DNA of 53,114 nucleotides from CAYWVO01 sp964461835 (GCA_964461835.1 CAYWVO010000024.1:1-53114); one strand, 5' to 3'. Positions 27,843 through 36,594 are shown, counted from the first letter of the stretch. The notes: generated by a model from the sequence alone, not told the origin. Translations and numbers: made by a program.

Positions 27843-28502
27843 ATGATCTGTAAGAGAACGGGGTTATTGGTCGGGATCATATTTCTGGTTGCGGCTGGGA
27901 GTACACATTCAGCCACACATGAAGTTGACGTGCGAAATGTTGAGTTCGTTCCTGGCAATCTGATCATCGAAGTCGGCGATAGTGTCCATTGGACCTGGGT
28001 TGAAGGTACCCACACGGTGACCAGCGGGCCGGGATCAAGTGACCCACAAGCGGGTGATCTATTCGACACACCGCTGCAGGGCCCGGGAAGTGAATTCGGT
28101 TATCGATTCAATGAGGCCGGTCAATTTCCGTACTTTTGCAGGCCGCACGAGTCACTCGGTATGACGGGCAACATCACGGTTGAAGCACCCTCTGGAATTC
28201 TGGATGCGGAAGATGATGTCCCTGATGGGTTCTTCCTGGGGCAGAATCACCCTAATCCCTTTAATCCGGAGACTGTGATTTCCTTTAGTTTGGAAACGGG
28301 TGGCAAGACGACCCTGATCGTTTATAACCTGTTGGGTCAGCGGGTATCGACCATTGTTGACGGATTCTTACAGGCTGGCTCGCATCAGGTCACCTGGGAC
28401 AGCCGTGATCGAACCGGCGAATTAGTGCCGAGCGGAATGTACTTGTATCGACTGCAATCCGGTGAGGTGAACGCCACCCGGAAGATGGTTATAGTGCGTT
28501 AA
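27843..28502 (+). CDS. Secreted cupredoxin fused to a Por/T9SS-type FlgD-like sorting domain
   Basis: A 219-residue protein: signal peptide (1-23), plastocyanin-like domain (24-114) with copper ligands His 57, Cys 99, His 102 and Met 107 (YFCRPHESLGM), an acidic linker, then a C-terminal domain (129-219) with the diagnostic FLGQNHPNPFNPETVISF, YNLLGQRV, HQVTWDSRDRTGELVPSGMYLYRL and final KMVIVR. That domain is the FlgD-Ig-like/Por secretion tail that directs proteins to the outer surface in FCB-group bacteria. AGGAGG six bases before the ATG at 27843 decides the start over an upstream in-frame ATG at 27816. The copper domain is closely similar to that of the preceding gene, so the pair arose by duplication. 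Confidence 0.92.
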   Translation: MICKRTGLLVGIIFLVAAGSTHSATHEVDVRNVEFVPGNLIIEVGDSVHWTWVEGTHTVTSGPGSSDPQAGDLFDTPLQGPGSEFGYRFNEAGQFPYFCRPHESLGMTGNITVEAPSGILDAEDDVPDGFFLGQNHPNPFNPETVISFSLETGGKTTLIVYNLLGQRVSTIVDGFLQAGSHQVTWDSRDRTGELVPSGMYLYRLQSGEVNATRKMVIVR

Positions 28503-28566
28503 CCGAAAGAGCAGTGCCCCTACGAATCCGGCGTAGACCATCGTTGCTGAAACGGGGACGTGAGGG

Positions 28567-30240
28567 TTACCCGGTGTTGTGAAACCACTCTGGGGCATGA
28601 CGCTGAAAAGCAGCGACAATCTCCCGGTCGACTGGCGATAATGCACCACGGTCAATCAGTGATTCCAGCGACTTCTGTAACACGACCATCTGATCGCGCA
28701 CCAGGATGAGCGCCGGGTAATACTCGTTGTTAAAAAATATTCGCAGGCGGCGACGAGTGCGTTCATCGTCCAGCAACTTCCCGATCTTTTGGCTCAAAGC
28801 TTCCCCGGTCAAATCCGCAAACGCGGTTTTCGGTGACGCCAGTGCATCTACGGTCTGCGCCACCCCGTCAACACACTCAAACGTCAGGGCCCAGTGCTCA
28901 GTCAAGCCGAGAGAATTAATTACCAGGGTATGGGTGTGGATTAATGATTTTTCCGGGTCCAGCGTAGCCCCGTACAAATCCGGAAAGTGGTAGTTGTCTG
29001 TGATGGCCCCGAATGTGCTGATGCCGCCGGCAAAGGGGTCGTCAATGATATCTTCAATGGTGAAGAACGGTTTCTGTTCGAAACGGGCATCCTGAATTAA
29101 CATGAACTCATCTTCGGTATAGTGAAACCGCTCCTTCCACATCTCCTCGGGAGTTAATTTCTTGTCGGTTAGCGTTGAGTGGGAGGCCAACATCCCCAGC
29201 GCCTGCCCGCCGCGCCAGATCAACGGCAACACTCCGACCGCCCATTCCGCCGAACCACCGATTTCGCCAATCATGGAATGCAGATGTTTGCCGTCCGGGT
29301 AAGCCAGACAGTTCAAACCAAGAATCAGGCTGGGAAAAAGGTCGCCGTCTTTGTCCAACGGAGTTGTGATCCCTGCCTTGTTGAGTTCTTCGATTGCCGG
29401 GCGGTGCCGCGATCGATCGAGGAAAAATGCCGTCAATTCTGACACGTCTTTCAAGCCAATCGCCTCAGCGATGATTTGGGCCGCATCGACCAATGACGTC
29501 TCCCGCGGATAAAACTCCGGGAAATACGATCCGCTCATCCACCGCTGGACATAGACATCCGGCAAGTGCCGTTTAGCATAGGATTCGGTGATGAAAAGAG
29601 ACGTCAGGCTGGAATGCAGGCCCTTAATCGATTTGGTCGTGCCGTCGATAACGTCGTTTCCCATCGTCAGGCGCCGGACCGAGGGCGGCAAGACACCCCC
29701 GTAATCGCGGCGATGGTTGTCTTTCCCGAACAGGGCACCCACGGCAATCGTCGGGTTACCTCCGGCTTCGTAGCCGGGTTTGGGTCGCACCCCTTCGGTG
29801 ATTGCCGACTGAATGACCACTTCTTCGCCGACCGGTAATGAATCGGTCGTATTCTGCAATACCTCTGCCATAATCTGCGCGGCGGTGCGATCGTTAACGC
29901 GTTTGAGTTGATCCGCCTGTTCTTTCTGTTTGTCTTTCGGGACGGTATTGAGACTCCCGCGCCCGTGCACCCCGACCGCCGCGGCCGGCAGCGCTGCCGC
30001 CAGCACCGCTGCCTCCCGTAACTTGCGGTTACGAAACGTGCCCAGATTAGACTTGTTATTGATTGCGGAAGAAACGGTGGCGATGTTCGCCTCCCGCAGC
30101 ACCAGATTATACGGGCGCAATACCGTCTCGTGCGTGTGGTTGAAAGAAGCAATCCGATCAGGCTCCATGTGGACAACCTGTTCTGCGCCTTGATAGGTTA
30201 ACCGGTGATCAGCAATAGAAAAACGAAGCGAATCATTCAT
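28567..30240 (-). CDS. Divergent GlpX-like phosphatase, enlarged
   Basis: A 557-residue protein with the skeleton of class II fructose-1,6-bisphosphatase (GlpX) of the lithium-sensitive phosphatase fold: an SAITEG segment (145-150), NDVIDGTTKSIKG (195-207, matching GlpX DP-I-EGT), LDKDGDLF (295-302), IGEIGGSAEWAVG (324-336, with the likely catalytic Glu 332), and THTLVINS (436-443), preceded by a TFGAITDNYHFPDLYGA block like the GlpX ATGVTDGDLLKGV. GlpX has about 330 residues; here there are insertions and an extra C-terminal region (about 450-557) that I do not recognise. Substrate is unknown. The start has AGGGGAA upstream. It lies 100 bases after a Roadblock-like gene on the same strand and converges with the cupredoxin gene. 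Confidence 0.75.
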   Translation of the reverse strand: MNDSLRFSIADHRLTYQGAEQVVHMEPDRIASFNHTHETVLRPYNLVLREANIATVSSAINNKSNLGTFRNRKLREAAVLAAALPAAAVGVHGRGSLNTVPKDKQKEQADQLKRVNDRTAAQIMAEVLQNTTDSLPVGEEVVIQSAITEGVRPKPGYEAGGNPTIAVGALFGKDNHRRDYGGVLPPSVRRLTMGNDVIDGTTKSIKGLHSSLTSLFITESYAKRHLPDVYVQRWMSGSYFPEFYPRETSLVDAAQIIAEAIGLKDVSELTAFFLDRSRHRPAIEELNKAGITTPLDKDGDLFPSLILGLNCLAYPDGKHLHSMIGEIGGSAEWAVGVLPLIWRGGQALGMLASHSTLTDKKLTPEEMWKERFHYTEDEFMLIQDARFEQKPFFTIEDIIDDPFAGGISTFGAITDNYHFPDLYGATLDPEKSLIHTHTLVINSLGLTEHWALTFECVDGVAQTVDALASPKTAFADLTGEALSQKIGKLLDDERTRRRLRIFFNNEYYPALILVRDQMVVLQKSLESLIDRGALSPVDREIVAAFQRHAPEWFHNTG

Positions 30241-30340
30241 GGATGTATTCCCCTATACAGTCTTCATGAAACCAACATCCTCCGGTCTCACATTCCGGAG
30301 TCACTAATGTACGAAGATTACCGCCGCAGGCAATGGGATT

Positions 30341-31114
30341 TCAGATTGATGACCGGGAACTGCGTGACGGCGCGGGTACGAGAGCTGCTCGTAAAAAGTG
30401 GAGGAAGCCGGCTTGTTTCAGCGCTTCGCGATCTTCAGCAATGACCGCTTTCAACGTCTCATACGCCTCCGGGGTTGTGGGAAGCAGTGATTCAATTACC
30501 TGGCCGGTCACATCAGCCAGGGGACGACAAATGGTGCGCAGGGAAGGGTGCTGTTGACCTTTGCGCAACACCCAGTGCCCGTTGGGATCGATCTGATATT
30601 GATCAAGAACACTGCACTGGGGTGTTTTAGCCTTCTTTGCCTGCCGCCACAGCTCAGTGAGTTGTGAGCGACTCGCCCCCTGGGTGATTTCAGTAGAAAA
30701 GGCATTGAGGGTTTTCAGGATGGTCCCCACACCCTCGCACGTGGCATGGTCAGGACCGGATTCGGCGGCTGGTGCTGCGGTGGCAAACTTCAGCGTGCGT
30801 GCGATCGCCGACAGCTTGGAATTGACAACCATCTTGAACATCCGGACATCAATCTCCGGTGTACTGGTCACGAACAACAGGTAATCCGGCTGATTGAAGA
30901 TGTGGACCAGAACTCGCTCGAACTTCAGCAGCAGATAGCTAAATCCACGAACATGGCGGTAGAGTCCCGCCAGCATGCCGTAGAGTTGACGTGCATGGTC
31001 ATCGCCAAAAGCAGCCGGGAAAATATCCTCAGTCAGGCCGTCCCGTTTTCGCACCAGGGCTACGCCGGACACGCCCCGTACCGAACGGATATCATGCAGT
31101 GCGCTTCTAAGCAT
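30341..31114 (-). CDS. Roadblock/LC7-like protein with unknown C-terminal half
   Basis: A 257-residue protein. Residues 1-105 have the pattern of a Roadblock/LC7 domain: LRSALHDIRSVRGVSGVALVRKRDG, a middle helix, a basic strand FSYLLLKFERVLVHIF, and DYLLFVTSTPEIDVRMFKMVVNSKLSAI. Residues 110-257 include a low-complexity Ala/Pro stretch and a probably helical domain (SQLTELWRQAKKAKTPQ, RPLADVTGQVIESLLP, AYETLKAVIAEDREALKQ) without a family I can name. The ATG overlaps the stop of the preceding gene (ATGCTTAG), a strong argument for this start and for coupling. Roadblock proteins act as scaffolds or GTPase regulators (MglB type); no MglA-like GTPase is nearby. Confidence 0.65.
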   Translation of the reverse strand: MLRSALHDIRSVRGVSGVALVRKRDGLTEDIFPAAFGDDHARQLYGMLAGLYRHVRGFSYLLLKFERVLVHIFNQPDYLLFVTSTPEIDVRMFKMVVNSKLSAIARTLKFATAAPAAESGPDHATCEGVGTILKTLNAFSTEITQGASRSQLTELWRQAKKAKTPQCSVLDQYQIDPNGHWVLRKGQQHPSLRTICRPLADVTGQVIESLLPTTPEAYETLKAVIAEDREALKQAGFLHFLRAALVPAPSRSSRSSI

Positions 31115-31754
31115 CAACGGCCTCAAACAATTCAGGGAAATCGCATCGCAACTGCCCGATTGAACCGGATGGATCGGTTGTGATGCCGAACAGGCGGTTC
31201 TGTAATGTGACCAGGATGATATTTTCTGCGTTAAAGGAACAAACCCCGTGCCGGAAATCCCCAACGCGAATGATATTGGGCAACTCCAGGACAAACCGGG
31301 TAATGATCTCAAACTCCTGCTGCCAATCGGCATAGATGTCCCGGTAGTTGACCGAAAAAGCTGTTTTGCCGTCTTTGTCCAGTTCGACCAGGCCGATAAC
31401 GAAGGGGACGGTTCGCAGGATTTCTGCCATGGTATCACGAAATGTCGGCTGGGCATATTTGGGAGCTGGAGGAGGAGCTGGGGAATTGGCAACAAGCGTT
31501 TCCGCCTGTGAATGTACCGTTTCCATTATTTCCCGATGCTGGGCGCCTAAAGCGCGATCAAGGGCTTGTTGTTCGTCGGGGGTAGTAGTCGCCGCTGTCC
31601 AATCGCTTTCAATTTTGTGGACGACTCGGCCTTCCAAGATGACCGACGAAGTAATTCGGGGGGAGGGGCGAGGGGCAAATTCGGTTTGAATTTGCAACAG
31701 GTTCCCGGCATGCCGGTGACTGGACAGTCGGCCGGGGGGAATGTATTGTTCCAT
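31107..31754 (-). CDS. Roadblock/LC7-like protein, first of a coupled pair
   Basis: A 215-residue protein that I start at the ATG at 31754, with GAAGGA upstream; an in-frame extension to 31928 exists but codes for unconvincing sequence. Residues 30-50 form a beta-rich segment (SSVILEGRVVHKIESDW), 55-80 a charged helix, then a Pro/Ala linker, and the last 105 residues look like a second Roadblock/LC7-type fold: AEILRTVPFVIGLVELDKDG, RFVLELPNIIRVGDFRHGVCSF, NIILVTLQNRLFGITTD and SGSIGQLRCDFPELF. Its stop is inside the start of the next gene. Partner and function unknown. Confidence 0.6.
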   Translation of the reverse strand: MEQYIPPGRLSSHRHAGNLLQIQTEFAPRPSPRITSSVILEGRVVHKIESDWTAATTTPDEQQALDRALGAQHREIMETVHSQAETLVANSPAPPPAPKYAQPTFRDTMAEILRTVPFVIGLVELDKDGKTAFSVNYRDIYADWQQEFEIITRFVLELPNIIRVGDFRHGVCSFNAENIILVTLQNRLFGITTDPSGSIGQLRCDFPELFEAVDA

Positions 31755-32335
31755 GTGGGCGTATCCTTCAACCTGGTGAACGCCGTTATGCCAAGGGTAT
31801 ACGCCACCCTGATGGCCCAAGCCCTCATTTCTTATATCGAACAACTGATTGGCACGGTTAATAAGAAAGCCTGACGGGTTGAGCTGATCATTTGCAGACA
31901 AACGTTGTCGTGATCTGTAGCAAACCACCGTCCTATTGTTTTAGATTCTGCCGTATCTTGTTGCTGCTTATTATGTAGTAAACGGCTAAGAATTTTTTCG
32001 TGTTATCAATATTGGCTCAGGTCTTGCTGGGAAGAGATAACTGGTTGCCTAGTAGCTACTTAGTTCACTGCAATACCATATTGTTTCGCTATGGTTAAGA
32101 ATTGATTACCATGAAAGTGGCCGACACCGTACCATAAAATGGTGAAATACAACATCTTGTGATTTTTTGTGAGAAAATCACAAGATTTTGATTGACAGTA
32201 TGAGTCAGATTTGCTTTTTTCGACGCGGTTTTTGGCCAATCTCCGGGTTGGCAATCCAACGAGAGACACGGGGCAGGGAAGCTCGGCTCCGCCAGTTACC
32301 CTGAGGTATATGGACATCGTGCGAAGGAGATCGCA
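31755..32335. other. Divergent intergenic region before the ribonucleotide reductase
   Basis: This 581-base spacer separates the Roadblock pair (minus) from nrdJ (plus) and must hold both promoters. It is AT-rich in the middle and carries a perfect inverted repeat (32154-32186). A TTGACA hexamer at 32192-32197 has no good -10 partner at 17 bases. The last 110 bases before nrdJ contain several short stems (GTTGG/CCAAC, CAGGG/CCCTG, TACC/GGTA), so a structured leader is possible. I looked for the cobalamin riboswitch core expected upstream of a B12-dependent enzyme and did not find it. GAAGGAGA lies before the nrdJ ATG. Confidence 0.55.
32154..32186. promoter_or_regulatory. Perfect 13-bp inverted repeat upstream of nrdJ
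   Basis: ATCTTGTGATTTT (32154-32166) and AAAATCACAAGAT (32174-32186) pair perfectly around a seven-base spacer. The symmetry suits an operator for a dimeric regulator; alternatively it is a hairpin ending a transcript, but T-rich sequence after it is short. It does not match the NrdR box consensus as I know it. Confidence 0.6.
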
Positions 32336-34618
32336 ATGGGAGCAGACGCCTTACAATTGACCGAAAATGCCATTAAGGTTCTGGAGCGCAGGTACTTAAA
32401 GAAAGACCACCTTGGCCGGGTCGCCGAGAAGCCGGTAGAATTGTTTCGTCGGGTGGCGGATGCGATCGCCCGGCCGGACTTGGAATACGGGGCCAGCGAT
32501 GAGGAATATCGGAATACCGCGGATCGGTTCTTTCAGGCGATGGCATCTCTCTCATTTATGCCAAACTCGCCGACGCTGATGAACGCCGGCAGGCCGCTGG
32601 GACAACTGTCCGCGTGTTTTGTGTTGCCGGTCGGTGATTCGATGGAGGAAATTTTCGAGACCATAAAGCATGCCGCTCTGATTCACAAATCAGGCGGCGG
32701 GACCGGCTTCGCATTCTCCCGGCTCCGTCCCCGTAACTCCGTGGTGGCCTCGACCTCCGGGGTGGCGTCGGGACCTGTATCATTTATGAAGGTCTTTAAC
32801 GCGGCAACTGAAGCAGTCAAGCAGGGTGGCACGCGCCGCGGGGCCAACATGGGTATCCTGCGGGTCGATCATCCGGATATTCTGGAATTTATCTCTTGCA
32901 AGGACGATACCTCCCAGATCACCAATTTTAATATTTCGGTGGCGATTACGGATGAGTTCATGCGGGCGGCGGAAAATGGTGAGGCGTACTCCTTGTACGA
33001 TCCTCGGTCCGGACGGCCCTACGAACAGGATGGTGTCGTACAAACGCTGGAAGCTCGCAAAGTATTCGATAGCGTGGTACAGCACGCCTGGCATACCGGC
33101 GAACCGGGCGTTGTCTTCCTCGATCGCATCAATGAGAAAAATCCAACGTCCCCGATCGAGACCATCGAAGCCACCAATCCCTGTGGCGAGCAGCCGCTTC
33201 CGGCGTACGACTCCTGCAATCTGGCTTCAATTAATCTGGGTCGCTTCGTGAAGGATCCCCTGCCGGACGATTACCATCCCCGGAAAAACTACCAGGCCGG
33301 CGTCGATTGGGATCGTCTCAACGAAATTGTCCGGGTGGGAGTCCATTTTCTGGATAACGTCATCGACGCGAATAAATACCCGATTCCCGAGATTGCCGCA
33401 CAGACCAAGTCCAACCGACGAATCGGCTTGGGAGTGATGGGTTGGGCCGATATGCTGGCACAACTCCGCATCCCCTATGGCTCGGATGAGGCGTTGATCC
33501 TCGGTGAACAGGTTATGGAGCGGATTAATACCGAAGGGCACATGCACTCCTCAGAACTGGCCACCAGCCGCGGCAAATTCCCGCAGTGGGACGGATCAGT
33601 ATTCGCCGCCGAGGAGGTCGCCATGCGCAACGCTACGGTGACTACCATCGCCCCGACTGGCACCATTTCAATCCTCTCCGGTTGTTCCTCCGGCATCGAG
33701 CCGTATTTCGCCATCTCGTTCGTGCGCAATGTCATGGAGGGAACCAAGCTGGTGGATGTCAATCCGTTCTTTGAGAGAATTGCCAAGGAACGCGGGTTTT
33801 ATTCGACCGAACTAATGGAGCGGATTGCCGCGGCGAATTCGATTCAGAAATTTAACGAAATCCCCGAGGATGTCCGCGAAATCTTCCAGACCGCGGCTGA
33901 TATTTCACCCGAACATCATATCCGCATGCAGGCCGCGTTCCAAAAACGCTGCGACTCTGCCGTATCGAAGACGATAAATATGCCTCAGGAGGCTTCACCG
34001 GATGATGTGCAGACTGCCTATTGGCAGGCGTATCGATCGGGTTGCAAAGGCGTGACCATCTACCGCGACGGGTCCCGACCCAATCAGGTCCTCTCCACGA
34101 AGAAAGAAAAACCCCCGGAGGTCAAGCGAACTGAAGAAGTGAAGTCCGAGGCAAAAACAACGAAGGACACAGTGATTGAGGACCGTCCGGATATCCTTGA
34201 GGGCATTACGGAAAAAATCAGGACGGGCTACGGCAACCTCTATGTGACCATTAACATTGCGGATGGCCGGCCATTCGAGGTATTCGCCCAAATCGGCAAA
34301 TCCGGGTATTCGACCATGGCCGATACCGAGGCCATTTGCCGGCTTATTTCCCTGATGCTGCGCTCCAATATGCCGGTGAAGAAAATTATTGAGCAATTGC
34401 AGGGGATCGGGGGGGCGAATCCCATATTTGGCCATGGTGAGATAATCTCTTCCATCCCGGATGCGATTGCCAAAGTACTCAAAAAACACTTCGGCAATGG
34501 CATGAAAAAGGTCGTCCGTCAGGATATTTACTCCGTACAATGCCCGGACTGCGGCGGGCGATTGCAGCACAAAGAAGGGTGTGTGTTGTGCCCGTCCTGT
34601 GGTTTTTCCAAGTGTTAA
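32336..34618 (+). CDS. nrdJ: Vitamin B12-dependent (class II) ribonucleoside-diphosphate reductase
   Basis: A 760-residue NrdJ. It has SFMPNSPTLMNAGRPLGQLSACFVLPV at the N-terminal active-site cysteine, SGGGTGFAFSRLRPR, the catalytic NPCGEQPL segment followed by YDSCNLASINLG, NRRIGLGVMGWADML and APTGTISILSGCSSGIEP. The C-terminus ends in a zinc-ribbon-like CPDCGGRLQHKEGC..CPSCGFSKC carrying the cysteines that re-reduce the active site. It makes deoxyribonucleotides with adenosylcobalamin and works with or without oxygen, which fits a facultative nitrate respirer. GAAGGAGA precedes the ATG. A strong terminator follows. Confidence 0.96.
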   Translation: MGADALQLTENAIKVLERRYLKKDHLGRVAEKPVELFRRVADAIARPDLEYGASDEEYRNTADRFFQAMASLSFMPNSPTLMNAGRPLGQLSACFVLPVGDSMEEIFETIKHAALIHKSGGGTGFAFSRLRPRNSVVASTSGVASGPVSFMKVFNAATEAVKQGGTRRGANMGILRVDHPDILEFISCKDDTSQITNFNISVAITDEFMRAAENGEAYSLYDPRSGRPYEQDGVVQTLEARKVFDSVVQHAWHTGEPGVVFLDRINEKNPTSPIETIEATNPCGEQPLPAYDSCNLASINLGRFVKDPLPDDYHPRKNYQAGVDWDRLNEIVRVGVHFLDNVIDANKYPIPEIAAQTKSNRRIGLGVMGWADMLAQLRIPYGSDEALILGEQVMERINTEGHMHSSELATSRGKFPQWDGSVFAAEEVAMRNATVTTIAPTGTISILSGCSSGIEPYFAISFVRNVMEGTKLVDVNPFFERIAKERGFYSTELMERIAAANSIQKFNEIPEDVREIFQTAADISPEHHIRMQAAFQKRCDSAVSKTINMPQEASPDDVQTAYWQAYRSGCKGVTIYRDGSRPNQVLSTKKEKPPEVKRTEEVKSEAKTTKDTVIEDRPDILEGITEKIRTGYGNLYVTINIADGRPFEVFAQIGKSGYSTMADTEAICRLISLMLRSNMPVKKIIEQLQGIGGANPIFGHGEIISSIPDAIAKVLKKHFGNGMKKVVRQDIYSVQCPDCGGRLQHKEGCVLCPSCGFSKC

Positions 34619-34640
34619 GGCGCGTGGAGTATTTGTCGTG

Positions 34641-34671
34641 CGCGGGATCGTTACCTCGATCCCGCGTTTTT
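34641..34671 (+). terminator. Strong Rho-independent terminator of nrdJ
   Basis: CGCGGGATCG (34641-34650) and CGATCCCGCG (34657-34666) pair perfectly over 10 bp with loop TTACCT, followed by TTTTT. It begins 23 bases after the nrdJ stop. Confidence 0.92.
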
Positions 34672-34698
34672 CATATTGGCCAAATGCGCGACAAACGG

Positions 34699-34727
34699 TT
34701 GGCAACCCTGGCCGTTTCTTATATATT
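34699..34727 (+). promoter_or_regulatory. Sigma70-type promoter of the tRNA-Lys gene
   Basis: TTGGCA at 34699-34704 and TATATT at 34722-34727 are separated by exactly 17 bases, close to the TTGACA/TATAAT consensus. The expected start point is near 34734, giving a leader of about 20 bases before the tRNA. It stands between the nrdJ terminator and the tRNA, so the tRNA has its own promoter. Confidence 0.7.
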
Positions 34728-34753
34728 TCGCTCCGAGCGAGATCGCTCAGCGT

Positions 34754-34825
34754 GGGGGTGTAGCTCAGTGGTAGAGCATCTGCCTTTTAAGCAGGTGGTC
34801 GAAGGTTCGATCCCTTCCACCCTCA
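34754..34825 (+). tRNA. tRNA-Lys (anticodon UUU)
   Basis: A complete 72-base cloverleaf: acceptor GGGGGTG pairs with CACCCTC (one G-T pair) with discriminator A; D arm GCTC/GAGC; anticodon stem TCTGC/GCAGG with loop CTTTTAA, so the anticodon is TTT; T arm GAAGG-TTCGATC-CCTTC. CCA is not encoded. A T-rich stretch (CTTTTTCT) follows at once. Confidence 0.96.
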
Positions 34826-34845
34826 CTTTTTCTCCCCGATAATTT

Positions 34846-34876
34846 TGTTGACCGGCTTCCTCTAAGGCCGATCAAC
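34846..34876. other. Hairpin between tRNA-Lys and the histidine kinase gene
   Basis: GTTGACCGGC and GCCGATCAAC pair with one C-A mismatch around a 10-base loop. No T run follows. It may help end the tRNA transcript or be a 5' leader element of the kinase gene; the function is not clear. Confidence 0.4.
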
Positions 34877-34953
34877 ATATTCCCCGACAAGCCGATACTC
34901 ATAATGTATCCTCGCGAGGCCTAAATCACCTCCGGGGGAGCACCGGAGTCCAT

Positions 34954-36594
34954 ATGTCGGATACGAAGACGTCGCAATCTCACGCGTCAACCGCGGCACA
35001 AAACCCCAGCACCCATCTGGACCTTAAAGATGTCCTTTCCCTGCAGGAATATCTCGAACACCGGTCCTTACCGGCGGGTGGTTTGGTATTTGCTGAAGGC
35101 GACCATGGTGACAGCCTGTACTTCATCAAAAGCGGTTTGGTGGAGATCGTTAAGCGAAGCACGGATGAGCACGCCGGGACGATTCGGTTGGCCCGCCGGG
35201 GGCCGGGAGAAATAATCGGCGAAATGGCGGTGATTGAGGAAGCGCCCCGTTTTGCGACGGTTGTTTGTGCCGAACCGACGGAACTTGCGGTAATGTCTCG
35301 TGAAAGCTTCCTGCGTTTACTGGCAGCCCAGCCGACCATGGCCCTGCGTATCTTGCGGGTGATGATTGACCGACTCAAAGAGACCGATCTGACTCGGCTC
35401 CGCGAGACAGAGGAAAAGAACAAAAAGCTGGAAGCCTCCGCTGAGGAGTTGCACAAAATATTGGTCGATTTGCAGGAGGCCAACCAGCAGCTGAGTCAAG
35501 CACTGCAATCACGCCAGCAGTTGCTGGATGTGTCACCGTCCCCCATTATCGTCACCAATGTCGATTTCGAGATTATTTATTGCAATCCGGCAACAACACC
35601 GGTCTTTGAAGTGCAAACCGAAGATTGCCTGGGTCGCCAGATTGGTGAACTTTTTGGATTGCCCAATTTAGAGTATCGGGGGAAAGTACCGGAGATTTTG
35701 TTGGCCGGCCAGGAATGGCGCGGGGAAGCGACCGTCACCTTGGCCGGCGGGCGGCGGGTTTACTGCCGGGTCGAGGCGGTGCCGGTGCCGGTCCGGGAAG
35801 GGGAAGACCGGACCTTTCTCTTTATCTTCTATGACGAAACCGAGATTCGGGAACTGCAACGGCAGGCTGCAGCGCGTGATCGTTTGGCCAACAAAGGGGA
35901 GATGGCGGCAGAAATTGCTCATGAATTAAATAACTACCTGGCTGTGCTCTCCGGAAATGTCGAATTGTTGCCCATGTTCCTCGGGGGTGATATCTCCGGG
36001 CGGGTGACAAAGTGCCTTAACACCCTGGAAACATCGTTGACCCGTATGCAGGTGTTTACTACGGCGCTTTTATCGTCACGACTTCCCCAACATGAGAAAT
36101 TACAACAGGACCTGAATCAGTTCATCGAAAACCAGATCACCTTTTTGAAACCGCAGAAGAAATTTAAAAAGATTAATATCAAATCTGAATTAGATCCGAA
36201 CCTGCCGGACTTCGCCTTTGACCAGAACGGGTTGCAGCAAGTGCTTTATAACCTCTTACTCAACAGTGCCGAGGCGCTTGTCGACCAAGGCAATGTAGAA
36301 CCTGCCGTGGGTATTCGGACACGGTATGATGGCGCCGGCAATTGCGCTACGATAGAAATTCAAGATAATGGACCGGGCATTGCCGCTGAAATCCGCGACA
36401 AACTCTTTGAGCAAAATGTGACCACCAAGCCCCAGGGACACGGCATCGGCTTAATAACCGTGCGAAAAATTATCAACGAGCATGACGGCAGTATTACGGT
36501 AGCTGACGCTACTGATGGTGGCGCAGTGTTTACCTTGACATTGCCCATCCCGCAGGGCAGCGAAGATACAACTCCCATAGAGAATACCCAATAA
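34954..36594 (+). CDS. Histidine kinase with cyclic-nucleotide-binding and PAS domains
   Basis: A 546-residue soluble protein. Residues 25-140 are a cNMP-binding domain of the CRP/PKA type with a well kept phosphate cassette GEIIGEMAVIEEAPRFATVV (Glu 90, Arg 99), the same pattern as GELALI...PRAATV of PKA. A coiled coil spans about 145-192, followed by a PAS domain (193-300, SPIIVTNVDFEIIYCNPATT), a HisKA region with the phospho-accepting His 323 in EIAHELNN, and an HATPase domain with NLLLNSAEAL, DNGPGIAAE and GHGIGL. There is no membrane segment or receiver domain. No response regulator gene is adjacent. A class III cyclase gene follows 370 bases downstream, so cAMP or cGMP is the likely input. 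Confidence 0.9.
   Translation: MSDTKTSQSHASTAAQNPSTHLDLKDVLSLQEYLEHRSLPAGGLVFAEGDHGDSLYFIKSGLVEIVKRSTDEHAGTIRLARRGPGEIIGEMAVIEEAPRFATVVCAEPTELAVMSRESFLRLLAAQPTMALRILRVMIDRLKETDLTRLRETEEKNKKLEASAEELHKILVDLQEANQQLSQALQSRQQLLDVSPSPIIVTNVDFEIIYCNPATTPVFEVQTEDCLGRQIGELFGLPNLEYRGKVPEILLAGQEWRGEATVTLAGGRRVYCRVEAVPVPVREGEDRTFLFIFYDETEIRELQRQAAARDRLANKGEMAAEIAHELNNYLAVLSGNVELLPMFLGGDISGRVTKCLNTLETSLTRMQVFTTALLSSRLPQHEKLQQDLNQFIENQITFLKPQKKFKKINIKSELDPNLPDFAFDQNGLQQVLYNLLLNSAEALVDQGNVEPAVGIRTRYDGAGNCATIEIQDNGPGIAAEIRDKLFEQNVTTKPQGHGIGLITVRKIINEHDGSITVADATDGGAVFTLTLPIPQGSEDTTPIENTQ

Noticed and set aside
32200..32335. Cobalamin riboswitch before nrdJ
   Set aside because: Expected by biology, but the GCCACTG core and the B12 box are not present; only short unrelated stems are seen.
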